Source of the DNA: Phyto melanocephala
Taxonomy: Eukaryota > Arthropoda > Insecta > Diptera > Rhinophoridae
Reading direction: 5' to 3'
DNA: 64,000 bases
Assembly (NCBI GenBank): GCA_941918925.1
Contig: OW799234.1
Location: 130,614,895-130,678,894 of the forward strand
Position 1 is the stretch's first letter. Each line of letters begins with the position of its first letter. The notes beneath the pieces are model-generated. The model worked only from the letters and a program-made list of their open reading frames with translations, ran no database searches and was not told the DNA's origin. Shown here piece after piece: positions 25,512 to 36,893 of the stretch. The position numbers and the translations under genes are program-made.

Positions 25512-26207
25512 AACTTGCAAACAAGTTATACTTACATAGACAAAACTAATTAATTTGTTTTTTACACAAATTGCATTAAACTTTCTGTTGCCCTAAAACA
25601 GTTTCTTTGGTTATATAAGATTCCGTCTTGTTGTACAGAAAATGGAAATAAATAAATAAATATTTGGGATGCTGACTTGTAGTTGCACACAAGTTTTTTT
25701 TTATAGGCCGTAGTATTTTAAATTTTTTAAATATTTTGTTTTATAACTTTGAAGGATTAACAAAATATTGTTATACCTAATTTGTCCAATTTTTTAATTA
25801 TTTTTTTAAGTATTTCTTTAATTCAGTCACAGCTATTTTTTATCGTTTTATTTTCATTTTATTTTAAAGGCATACAAAATCAAATTCAATTGAATGATTC
25901 AAATGTCAAACATTTTTCATTATTTGGTACCAATGTTTTAAATTGAAGACAACTTAATTTCAACGGAAATCATTTACTTTTTAATGCAAACCTTTTAAAT
26001 ATTATTATTTTATATTTAGCCAGAGCAGTTTTACTTATTTAAAAAAAAAATCAGAAAAAGACAAATAATTCTATAAAGATGACAAAAAAATTGTAGGATT
26101 ATCGTAAAGATATCGAAAATATTTTAGCTAGCTAACTCTTATACTACATTAACACCTGAGCCAAATCTAGTAAATAGCAGATTTTGAGTAAATCAAATAA
26201 GTTACGA

Positions 26208-26449
26208 CCAAGGTATATTAACTCCAGGTAGACGCACCGTGTATTTTTTTGCTACAAAAAACTTTCTAAATTTCAAAGCAAACACCTGAACAGCTGATAA
26301 AATAAATAGCAAAATGTTAGTAAATAAACAATATTAATGATGGTATGTAAACGAACAAGAAACAAATTCTGACATTTGGGAAGAGAAATGCAAAAACAAA
26401 ACAATGATCAGCTGTTAACTTAAGTCTACCTGGAGTTAATATACTTTGG
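26208..26449. mobile_element. CCAAGG-ended inverted-repeat element, subtype 2
   Basis: CCAAGGTATATTAACTCCAG at the left is answered by CTGGAGTTAATATACTTTGG at the right; the arms run on into AGGTAGAC/GTCTACCT. It is flanked by TTACGA on both sides (26202-26207 and 26450-26455). Confidence 0.75.
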
Positions 26450-26455
26450 TTACGA

Positions 26456-26666
26456 CCAAGGCATATTTATTCATCAGGTAATTGCAGTTCGGAGAGAATT
26501 TTTTGTTTATATTTTTTATACATGAAGTTTGACATTTGAAATTAATTAGAAAAGAGAGAAAATTGTTTTTTTATTTATGCATTTTGACAGCTGAAATTAA
26601 AAATAAGTAATAAAAAAAATAATCAGCTGACGAATCAAGAGTACCTGATGAATAAATATGCCTTGG
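26456..26666. mobile_element. CCAAGG-ended inverted-repeat element (copy 2)
   Basis: CCAAGGCATATTTATTCATC at the left is answered by GATGAATAAATATGCCTTGG at the right. TTACGA lies on both sides (26450-26455 and 26667-26672), shared with the neighbouring element at 26208-26449. The interior matches the element at 24591-24801 in inverse orientation. Confidence 0.75.
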
Positions 26667-26720
26667 TTACGACCAAATTTGCAATACAAAACAAAATCGA
26701 TTTCGCCTCTAGATTTTGAC

Positions 26721-27322
26721 ATAAGGTTCGTTCGAGTGCTTTTACTGCACTTTGTAGTAAATGAGTAATTATTTAGTAAATTTAAAACATTACTCTCAAA
26801 AAGAGAATTTGTCCAAAAAAGTACTCGAACAGACATTTGTAAAAATTCGTAAGATTGAAGCAACAGCTGATGGCAAATAAATATTGTGTTGTTTAATGGG
26901 AACTATGTACATACATATGTGCAAATATGTATTTAAGTATGTATACCTGCGCCAGATTCAGGCAGTTCCATTCTTTCATCTGTAGGCATTGTTAACTGAC
27001 TTTATTTCAAAAACAATTTAAATTTAATAATATTTTGCACTTTTGTTTAGATTTTCCTTTTTTTAATATTTTTTTCACAAATTGTATACTTTTTGTTTGC
27101 TTACTTTTGTTTGTTTACCTTTTGAATCATATGTTTTTTGGTTTTGCTAAATCTTACTGCAAGAAATTTCTGTAGTAAAAATTTGCAAATACTCAGTCAA
27201 GAACTGTCACTTTTCGCTCTCTATTTGTGCTCTCATTTACTACAAATTTGTGTAAACGAACGCAATTTCGTAAAAGGCAGTAAAAATTTGTACAAAATTT
27301 GTGAGTTCTCGAACGAACCTAT
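26721..27322. mobile_element. Inverted-repeat element with AGGTTCGTTCGAG termini
   Basis: ATAAGGTTCGTTCGAG at the left mirrors CTCGAACGAACCTATA at the right. GTAAAAATTTG and TAGTAAATGAG-like motifs recur inside. Outside these ends, TTTTGAGTAAA at 26185 and its complement TTTACTCAAAA at 27326 suggest a larger host element of about 1.2 kb that also swallowed the pair at 26208-26666. Confidence 0.55.
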
Positions 27323-28229
27323 AATTTACTCAAAATCTAGTACTACTTCGTGATCAACTGGGTTTTTTTTTAACATTATTCTTAAAAATACTACGCTGGA
27401 TAAAGAAAAATTCAATCATAATTTATAAGGTGGTTGCAATTGCACAAGTACTTAATTGTATATTTTTTATGTGGAGTTTGAGTTTTGAAAACGCTAGTTT
27501 AGAGAGCCTCTCAGACCGCCTTGTTAATAAACATACTTTTTTAAAAACAAAAAAGTGTAAACGGGGAAGATTTTGAACAAGAATTTAATTAAAATATACG
27601 GTACTTCTACTACACATGTTTAAATTGAAAACGGTTTACTCTATTCAGTAAAAAAATCAAAATTCATCTGCAATATTTTCTTTAAGTCGTGCCAACATTG
27701 GTTTTAAATTGACAAAGTATTTTCAGAGATATCAGGGAAGTTGTGGCAGAAAAATGTGCTTTTTAAATTAAATTTCATCATTTTTGATTTTTTTTTTAAT
27801 ATAAAAAAAAACAAAAAATCCGTTATTTTTTAGCGAGCGTATAGGCAAATACATATGTTCCGAACAAAACGAGCCATATTTCTAAAACTTTTGATTTTAT
27901 TTATTTTGTATAAAGATACTACTGGGCAACGGCACTGATTTGTATTAGAATCATAAAAAGTCATTAACTTTTTTTTCCTAAATTTCAAAATGAAGTATCT
28001 TCACTTAATTGTGAATAAAAGCGAAACGCGTTAATCGATCGCGTTATGATAAAAAAAACTATACACTTTTTCCGGTTTTAAAGTTTTTGATATTTTTTAA
28101 ATAAAAAAATTTTATTTTTTTTTTTTACTTCAACAACCATTACTCAGTCATTTTTAGTGATTTTCAAAAGTTTAATTGTTTTTCAAAGGTACAATTACAT
28201 CTTTAAAAAAAAGAACAATTTTGACAAGT

Positions 28230-28990
28230 AACAGTGCTATATTCGGCCGTGCCGAATCTTATATACCCTTCACAACGTGTAGTCATGCAATAACAATTGT
28301 TTGTATCACCATTCATCCCATATAAAATACGTGCATACGTACACGATAGAATAAATGTGGCATCGAATCCCAGCTGAGCCAAAAAAATTTTATTTTATTT
28401 TATTTAATATATTATTTATATTTTATTATTTTTTTTATATTTCTTTTAAATTTTTTTAAAAATTTTTTTTAGAAAAATTTTTAAAAAATTTTTTAAAATT
28501 TTTTTTTAAAATTTTTTTTAAATATTTTTTTGTAGTTTTTTTTATTATTTTTTTCTTATTTTTAATATTTTTTTTTTTTGTAATTTTTTTTGTTTGGTAT
28601 GTTTTTTACATGTATCTATGTATGTATGTTGTTGTTGTAATTGTGAAAAAAAACGAGGTGGTCGTGGTTTTTTGCTCATATCTCAGAAAGTTATGGGGCG
28701 ATTGTGCTGAATTTCAATAGCGATTCATTCCTGGATATTTCCAAGAGATTGATACCATATACAGATCTGAGGAACATATAGTTGCTTCTAAAAGTTGATT
28801 TCAACCAACACACGGACAGACGGGCAGACGGACAGACGGACAGACGGTCAGGGCTTAATCGACTCCTCTATTCATAAGCTTTCAGAAAATATATACTTTA
28901 TGGGGTCGGAAATGAAAATTGTAGAAATTACAAACGGAATGACAAAGCTATATATACCCTTGTGCACCACAGGTGAAGGGTATAAAAATC
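28230..28990 (+). repeat. Dispersed repeat with ATACCCTTCAC / GTGAAGGGTATA ends
   Basis: The left head has ATTCGGCCGTGCCGAATC and TATATACCCTTCACAACG. The right end is CACAGGTGAAGGGTATAAAA. The interior holds an (ACAGACGG)n mini-array at 28810-28850 and a long T/A homopolymer region (28380-28610). The 84-codon frame over the right part is made from repeat sequence. Fragments occur at 13370, 20520 and 31800. Confidence 0.7.
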
Positions 28991-29809
28991 GCTTTATGAG
29001 GAGTAAAGTTATGATTTCTTGGAGATGGATTAGAAATCAGCGACCTTAATTTATTAAAAAATTGCAATAAAGTTCCAGTCAACACCAAAAAAGTTCAGTT
29101 TCGTTCCCTTGTGTAATAGATGTAATTTTTTCGTTTTTTTTTTGTGCTTTATACAATTAATTTATACAGCGAATTTTTACCGACGTATTCGTTATGTTGG
29201 GCGAAATACGGCTTTCATCCCAATTGTGTTCCTAGTATGTACTTTTTTTAATTGTTGAAAGATTACTCCATTTTAGCTATTTTCTGGTCAAACTAGTGAC
29301 TTTATCAACTTTTTATTCAAATTAAGTGGATTTTATTGAACATTACTGTTCATTACGCAATGCTTGTCGCTCTTGTTTAGGTTTAATTAAAAAAAAATAA
29401 AATTTTGTTTTTATAAATAAATAAAATAAATCATTATTATAAATATAAATATAAATAATTAATAATAATGAACTTTATTTTTCGAGTGTTCACAGTCATC
29501 AGTGCTATAGGAACAAAATGAAAAAGTCAAAGGTGGGGCGTTAATTTGTGTGATAATTTTTGTTTATTATTGTTGTTGTTAATTTTTACTGAATGAAATT
29601 TGCAGCATAATAATTAAATGCAACCAATATAATACCATAAATTAAACGGATTCTCTTAATTTTTTATATTAAATTTTGTTTATTTTTTCGTTAGTTTTTG
29701 GCACACAATACAATCGATTTTGGTAAGAAATGAGAATAAAAAGAAAAACAAACACACACACTAACCGAATAAGAAAACAAATGTAGATAAAATAATCAAA
29801 ATATGTAAA

Positions 29810-30170
29810 TACCGATGTAGGTAGGTATAAACAAAAAAAAATATAAACAGCATACATAAATTATATACATATATTTTTTTTAATACCTACCTATGTATGT
29901 ATGTACCTATATGAAATTAAATTTATTTATATTCATGTATGTATATGGATTATTATTTTTTTTTTAAACCTTGGCCAATATTTTTTCAGGTTTTATTTTA
30001 GTAAATAGGTATTTTGTAGGTGCCTACCTATTTTTAATTTATTTTGGTTTAAAACTATTTGATTTTGTAATAATGCTTAGATAATTTTTACATACAATAT
30101 GTAGGTACATATATGTAAATATACTTATATATGTATACATGTGTATGGATAGGTACCTATCTATTTAATT
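29810..30170. repeat. Cluster of TAGGTA / TACCTA motifs
   Basis: At least six TAGGTA or TACCTA hexamers, some as near-palindromes (GGATAGGTACCTATC near 30147; GTAGGTGCCTACCTA near 30017), fall within about 350 bases of otherwise low-complexity AT-rich DNA. The role is unknown. Confidence 0.4.
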
Positions 30171-31799
30171 TTTTTCTTTAAAATATGTTCATATTGCACT
30201 GTATTATTTTACAAATTTTGATTTAACAATTTTTTACATTGCTTCAAACACTTTAATTTGATTTATTAAAAATTTTGATTTTCTTTTGCTTTTTTTATGT
30301 TATTTTTATGAAATTGTGCAAGGATTATTTTTATTTATTTACTTTTTGTTTTTTATTTAAATTTATTTCTCACTTGTTTTGCTTGATAAACACACACACA
30401 CACAATCACAAAACATACACATATTTTAATGAAGAAACGCACGGCGGAAACCAGTTTACTTGCATTTGTTTTTATATTGATTTTTTTTTTCTTCTTGATT
30501 TCTGTGTTTATTGGTTAAACATTTATTTTTATCCAATTCAACACCACACATTAATTTTCGTTTGTTATAGCACTTTTTACTCCTTTTAAAACAAAAAATT
30601 ATTGAATTTTTTGTTAATGACGTTTTTAACATTCAAACGTAATATTTCTTATTGATTTTTCTATGTAGTTCGCAAACATAAATTAAAAAAACTATTGCAA
30701 ATTTTTTATTTATTAGGCCCGTAACCGTCATTAGCACACAACCACGACTTGTGCATAAAACCGTTGACCTAACTTTTACCAGAGCAAAACACAAACTAAA
30801 ATGTTCTCATTAAACAAATGCATAATAAAAATTAGTACGACTTTAATACACACAGTTGCAATAAAGCGTATAATAATATATTTTATATGAATAAAATGAA
30901 TATATAAGGTTTTTTGAAACGCTATTTAGTAATTTCCTTATAAAATATAGAATTAAGATAGTGCTCATTGGACTGTTTTATAACAACAACATATTATTTG
31001 AGGTATACAAATTTACTCTGATACCTAAATATACATCAATGTTTTCTCTATTTCCTTTTTGTACACTAAAAAAATCAAACAAGAATTTGTTAGGGCGTGC
31101 TTGCACTTTAACCAGTGTAGGCAAACGATTTATTATCGTTTGTACCAGGGATGCCGCAAAAAAAATAATTTTCCTACACGTATCATTTTCTCAAATTGTC
31201 TCTCTAATTATTGTAAATTCAATGATTAAGACAGCAACAAAAATTTTAATAAATTAATGAGATAAAATATATTGCATACATTATACTAGCATTATAATGA
31301 AATTTGTTTATTATAAAAAGTTTAAACGATTAATTTGTATTTAATTTAAATTGAAGAATTTCAAATAATTAACTATTTATATGTAATACACGTGAAATTA
31401 TTTCAGTTTATGATTTTGGAATAAAAAAGCATTTAGAAGCTTTTGACACCCCCAGAAAAACAAAAAACTTTAAAAAAATCAAACAAATCAACCAAACTAT
31501 CAAGTTGTTTTTAAATTGAGAAAATCTTCCGAATTTGTTCAGTGGTTTTCATATTAATTTTTAATTAATATATTGATATACTCTAAAAATTTATATAAAT
31601 TTTAAATTATACTAAATAAACACCGTAAATATTTATTATTATAATCACAGGTTCCAGAAAATTTAGTCAAACACTTATTTGTCCAAATTGTTTAATTTTA
31701 GAAGAATAAATCTAACCAAAAAACATTTAAGTTATTTTTAATTCTTACAAATAATAATTTCTATAATATAAATTATATATATTCTATAAATTATATATA

Positions 31800-31935
31800 T
31801 TCTGGTTGATTTCAACCAACACATGGACAAGCTCCAATCGATTCCCCTAGACATAATCTTTTTGAAAAGACATACTTTGTAGCATCGGAAATCAAAATTA
31901 ATTTTCTCTTGCAAGATGCAAGAGGAAAGCTTTAT
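31800..31935 (+). repeat. Fragment of the same dispersed repeat
   Basis: GGTTGATTTCAACCAACACA, CTCCAATCGATTCCCCTAG and CATACTTTGTAGCATCGGAAA follow the order seen at 28787-28915, without the ends. Confidence 0.5.
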
Positions 31936-32190
31936 AATTTTGTTTGTATTTATAAGTAATTGTTTTATATATTTATATATATATATATATATGTTATATT
32001 AATTTTTATAGCTTAAAGATATTTTTTAATGCATTTAATTAATATTTCACATATTTCTAGATATTCAGAATTCAGTTAATGTCTTATAAAAATTGTTAAA
32101 TCAATTCTACATTACGCGGATAATGACCATAAAAACTATTTTATAAATGAGCCAGTAATGTTTAAATTTTTATTTGTTTTTATATATATA

Positions 32191-33169
32191 CTAGCCAATC
32201 CCGGCGCGCGTTGCTACGCCCCTTAATGAATCGAAATGCATTCTGAATTTTAATTGAATAAGCAAAAGCTTAAAAATTATAATTTTTTTTTATGAGCGTG
32301 GCACTGCCCACTTTTCTAATTACGAAACTGTATAGTCATGACAGCTCAATAAGTGTGCAAAGTTTCAGAAAGGTCGGTCCAGTGAAAGTACCTTAAAATT
32401 AAAACTTTTTTAATGGGCCAAGCCCTGCCCACTTTTCTAATCACGAAATTATATAGTCATGACAGCTTAATATGTGTGCAAAGTGTCAGAAAAATCGGTC
32501 CAGTGCAAGTAACTCAAAATAATACCTTTTTTATGGGCGTGGCACTGCCCACTTTTCTAAATACGAAACTGTATAGTCATGACAACTCAATATGTGTGCA
32601 AAGTTTCAGAAAAATCGGTCCAGTGCAAGTACCTCAAAATGATACCTTTTTTAATGGGCGTGGCACTGCCCACTTTTCTAATGACGAAAGTGTAAAGTCA
32701 TGATAGCTCAGTATGTTTGCAAAGTTTCAGAAAATTCGGTCCAGTGCAAGTAGCTAAAACTAATAACTAATTTTTTATGGGCGTGGCCCCGCCCACTTTT
32801 TTAATCACGAAATTATAAAGTCACGACAGCCTAATATGTGTGCAAAGTTTCAGAAAAATCGGCCCAGTGCAAGTACCTCAAAATTAAAACTTTTTTAGGG
32901 GCGTGGCCCCGCCCACTTTTCTTATCACAAAATTATTTAGTCATGACAGCTCGATATGTGTGCAAAGTTTCAGAAAAATCGGTCAAGTGCAAGTAGCTAA
33001 AACTGATAACTAATTTTTTATGGGCGTGGCCCCGCCCACTTTTTTCACCCATAAACACTCCCTGGTATGTGTACAACAACTTACCAAAGTTTGAGCCCGA
33101 TCTGTTTTACAGTTTCAGAGTCTATAGCTAACACACACACACACAGAGTTTCACTTTTATATATATAGA
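32191..33169 (-). mobile_element. Complete non-autonomous Helitron (979 bp)
   Basis: On this strand it begins CTAGCCAATCCCGGCGCGCG and ends TTTTATATATATAGA, followed by T. In the minus orientation this is TCTATATATATAAAA to CTAG between A and T. The body carries repeated ~120-base GGGCGTGGC subrepeats of the same family. The 96-codon open frame at 32413-32703 is a by-product of the repeat. Confidence 0.85.
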
Positions 33170-36100
33170 TATATTGTTTAAATTTTTTTGTAGTTTGAAT
33201 TTGACATTTGTTCTTTCTTATAATGTATTTTATTTTGGCTTAATTAGCGACAATGAAAACCAAGTTAGTTTCCGAATTCAATTTACATAAAAACCTGGGA
33301 GTTAATAGCTGATGTTTTCATCCAACACGTTATCACCGATCAAAGAGTGCTGATGAGATATCGGAAAATATAATTTTCCAGATTAAACTTTCAATATCAA
33401 TATTAAAAAATTCCTGTTAAGAATACGATTGTTTAAAAATTAACTCAAGGTGTTTAAAAATTTAAATATTACGGAAGAAAATCTAATACTCTCCCTTCTT
33501 ACTTATATAATAATTAATTTTGGTCGCCAGCTGACATATATTTTTTTCTTTGAGTGTTTTATTATTATAATCCCGTGTTATTTTCAACTGCTCTCAACAA
33601 AAAAAAATTTTATGTATGATAATAAAGTAACATGACCATGAAACATGTATAATGCCCATGTTTAACTAATCTACCCCTGAGAACATACAATGTAAGCCTG
33701 TACACCCTATTAGTGGAGAGAAGGAACAGTTATATTAAGTCTACAGAAGTAAACAACAAATTGCAACTCTGTGTAATCTCCGACGAATGCGGTCGAAAAT
33801 GAAAACGACGAGCAAATGAAATAACGCAGTTCTGGGAATAAACTCTTTTGGTAAAATCGTTTTACCTATTTTTCTTTGTGATTTTCAATGAAAAATTTTA
33901 CAGATTTAATATTTTTTCAAGTGCATCAATCACTTGAATAAACTGTGCAGAATTTTGTGTGTAAAATATAAGTAAATTGCTAAATTTATAACGTGATTTC
34001 ATCAATATAAAGCAACGGTGAAAAAATCTAATTTTTTCGGTAAGGAAATCAATAAACTACTGCCAAAAATAAATGGTGGAAAAATGAAGTAAAAAAAAAA
34101 CGGCGAATGGCTGCGTTAAAAATTTTTTGTGCAAATGAATAAAAATCGATCATATATTCATAATTGTAAAATAAAATTAAAATTCTTAAAACAGCATTAT
34201 ATTTCAACTTTAGTTTGTTTACAAAAAAAAAAAAATGTGCTGTTAAAAATTATGTGGATAAATTTGAATTTAAGATATTTACAAAATAAACAAAGAAAAT
34301 TTCTTAGGAAATGGAAGCGATAAAAAACTTTCTACATCGTTTGTTCTTTTATTCGTTCGAATTGTGATGTTTTTTGTTCTGAATTTGTTTCATCTTGTTC
34401 TGCTCTTTTCTATCTGTGATTTCTATTGAGTTTAATAATAACTCCGCATCCTCTTTGCCCTTCAATCATCCTTTTTAAAGATTATTTGTGACTTTCATTG
34501 AAATTCAACCCCAAAAAGCGTAAAGAAACAAGCGAAAAGAACAAATCCAATAAAAGATGCATACCACCCCGCCAAGCTCCAACTTAATCAATTATAATAA
34601 AACAACACTTTGATTCTTTGTTGTGTGAATGAGGGAGATACGACGAGTGTGCAAAAGAGATGCTAAAAGTTGTTTGGTTAGTGGTAAATGAAAAAAAAAA
34701 CTGAAAAATAAACCAAAAAGTGAATATAACAGAGACAAAAAAACAAAGATAGGAGTAAAAAAACAAATAAAAATAAATATGTAATAAGAGGTGAGAAAAA
34801 ATACAAAAGAAAAACTGAGGAAATTGTTGGATTAAAATAAACTCAAAGAATACAGGTGAAAAACTATAAATAAAGAAAATGAAAACTTGCATGGTTGTAA
34901 TTCTGTGGATTTGTTAATAAACAAGATATATAAACATAATAAACAAGAAATATTTTTAATATTTTTTGATAAAAAATAAATTTTTATAAATAATTACAAA
35001 AAAATGTATGTGGGCATTTTGTTTATAGTTTTAGAAAATTTTAGATTTAGTTACTCCACAAGGTCTAAAGATATCATTTAAAAATTTGACAATTCCTCAT
35101 AAAGAACTGCCGACAAAAGTTTTTTGTTATCCAAATAAGTTTTTCGTTGAAATTAAATTTTTTGAATTACTACAAAATAAAGTGACAACTTTAAATATAC
35201 TAATTAAACTAATATATATTTATTTATTTGAAAATATATTGTATATATATATATACCTATTCTTTTATATTCTTTTTTTTTTGTGAAATGGCAAAGTTTG
35301 ATACTGCTTCTAAGACATAGGCTATCTTGAGCAACTCTGATCGAACAAAACTAGTAATTTATGAAAACTTCCAAAATATCAAATCACTTGTCAGACACTT
35401 GAAAAAAAATCTGTCAAACATGTGAACCTTTTGTCCACACAATCACACTTTCTGAAAACAAAATTTTTGTCATATCGTGCGACTAAATCGTCAGTCAGTC
35501 TTAGCCTTTACTCGTAAGATGTAATAACAAGAAAATTGTTTTTTATTTTTATTTTTAGGTATTTTTTAGCAATACTTTTTTTATTTGAAACTTAAAGTAG
35601 ATATATCCTGCTGAGTTTGTATGTCAATTACATATGTAATTAGCGAATTTATGATTATATTGACATTATGCTATTAAATACTAAAATGTTTGGTCTATAG
35701 CCGAAAAATTATCGTCAAAAGGTGCTAGAACTTTTTTAAATTTTTTCTCTTTTAGGCCGTTTGTTTAGTTATGCATATATTTAAATTCTTAAAAAATATA
35801 AAAAGCAGTGAGTTTTTTTGTTTGTTTCGATATTGTATTCACTTTACAATTACAATTAATTAATTTTTATTTTGGAGATGCAAAGTTTTGCTGCAAAAAT
35901 TGTTTTAATAATTCCTAATGAGTAAACATTTAAAAATAGAAACAAACAACTTAATTATTATATATTAGTATTATGTAAGAGAAGTGTTTTTAACTTTTTA
36001 CTTTTATATTTTATTAAATAATATCAGGATTTTTACTATGTAATACGTATATTTTGGCTTTATAGGCTTTGTATAACTATATGAATAAATAAATTTGTGT

Positions 36101-36893
36101 ATGTAATATGTTACCAAAATATACAACACTGGTATGTTAAGCAATTAGAATGCAACACTATAAACTTTGTGCAGTTTTTGTTTATGTAGGAAAAGCAAAT
36201 TGATTGGTAAAACAAGCAGAGAAACAAAGAAAAGAAAGAATCACATAAAGCCAAATAAAAGGAACGAGTAAAGTTTTCCATTTTCAAAGAAAATTTATTT
36301 AAATCATTGACGTTTTCCATGAATAAAAGAGTGATTGCCTGCATAAATGTGCTATTGGGTATTTATGTATGTGTGTATGGAAAAGGTTATATTTAAAAAA
36401 TAAATTAAAAGGAATTTGAAAAATAAAATCAAGTGAAAATATTGTGCGTAGTAAAATAAATTTAGTTTTTCCTTGTTATTAATAGAAGAAAACCGAACAT
36501 TTAACAGATAAACATTTTTGAAGATGTCAAATTATAAATTAAACACAAAAATCACTACATTTAAAACTTAAAAAAATGAATATGAAGGAGTACAAAACAA
36601 AAAAGAAAAATATATTCTGAAAGACAAAAAAAAAACTTAAAATGAAATAATTAATTTAATTTCAAGTGAATTAAAGAATTAAAAAGAGTAAATTTGGAAA
36701 AAAAGAAGAAGCACGCTTCATTTTTTGTAATAAAAGAAATTTTATACCTATTAGAATTTTTCAATTTCTACAAAAAAAAAAAAAACTAAATGATAGAATT
36801 AAACAATTAAATAGCGTTTTTTAAATTAACAAAATTGTCACACATCAATAAAATCATAAAAAAAATTAAATAAAGTAAAGCAAAACGAAAAAT
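33170..36893. other. Region upstream of the zinc-finger gene; 5' UTR exons likely but not placed
   Basis: No coding exon is visible. The last few hundred bases before the ATG are A-rich with stops in all frames, as expected of a fly 5' UTR. A possible donor (TTTTTTCG|GTAAGG) lies near 34040, but I found no independent support for an upstream exon. The short open frames on both strands have biased A/T composition and are not credible genes. Confidence 0.4.

Noticed and set aside
30275..30589. A 104-residue Phe/Tyr-rich frame that looks like a membrane protein
   Set aside because: T-rich low-complexity DNA always yields Phe/Leu/Ile/Tyr strings. There is an (AC)n tract inside and no start context or splice support.
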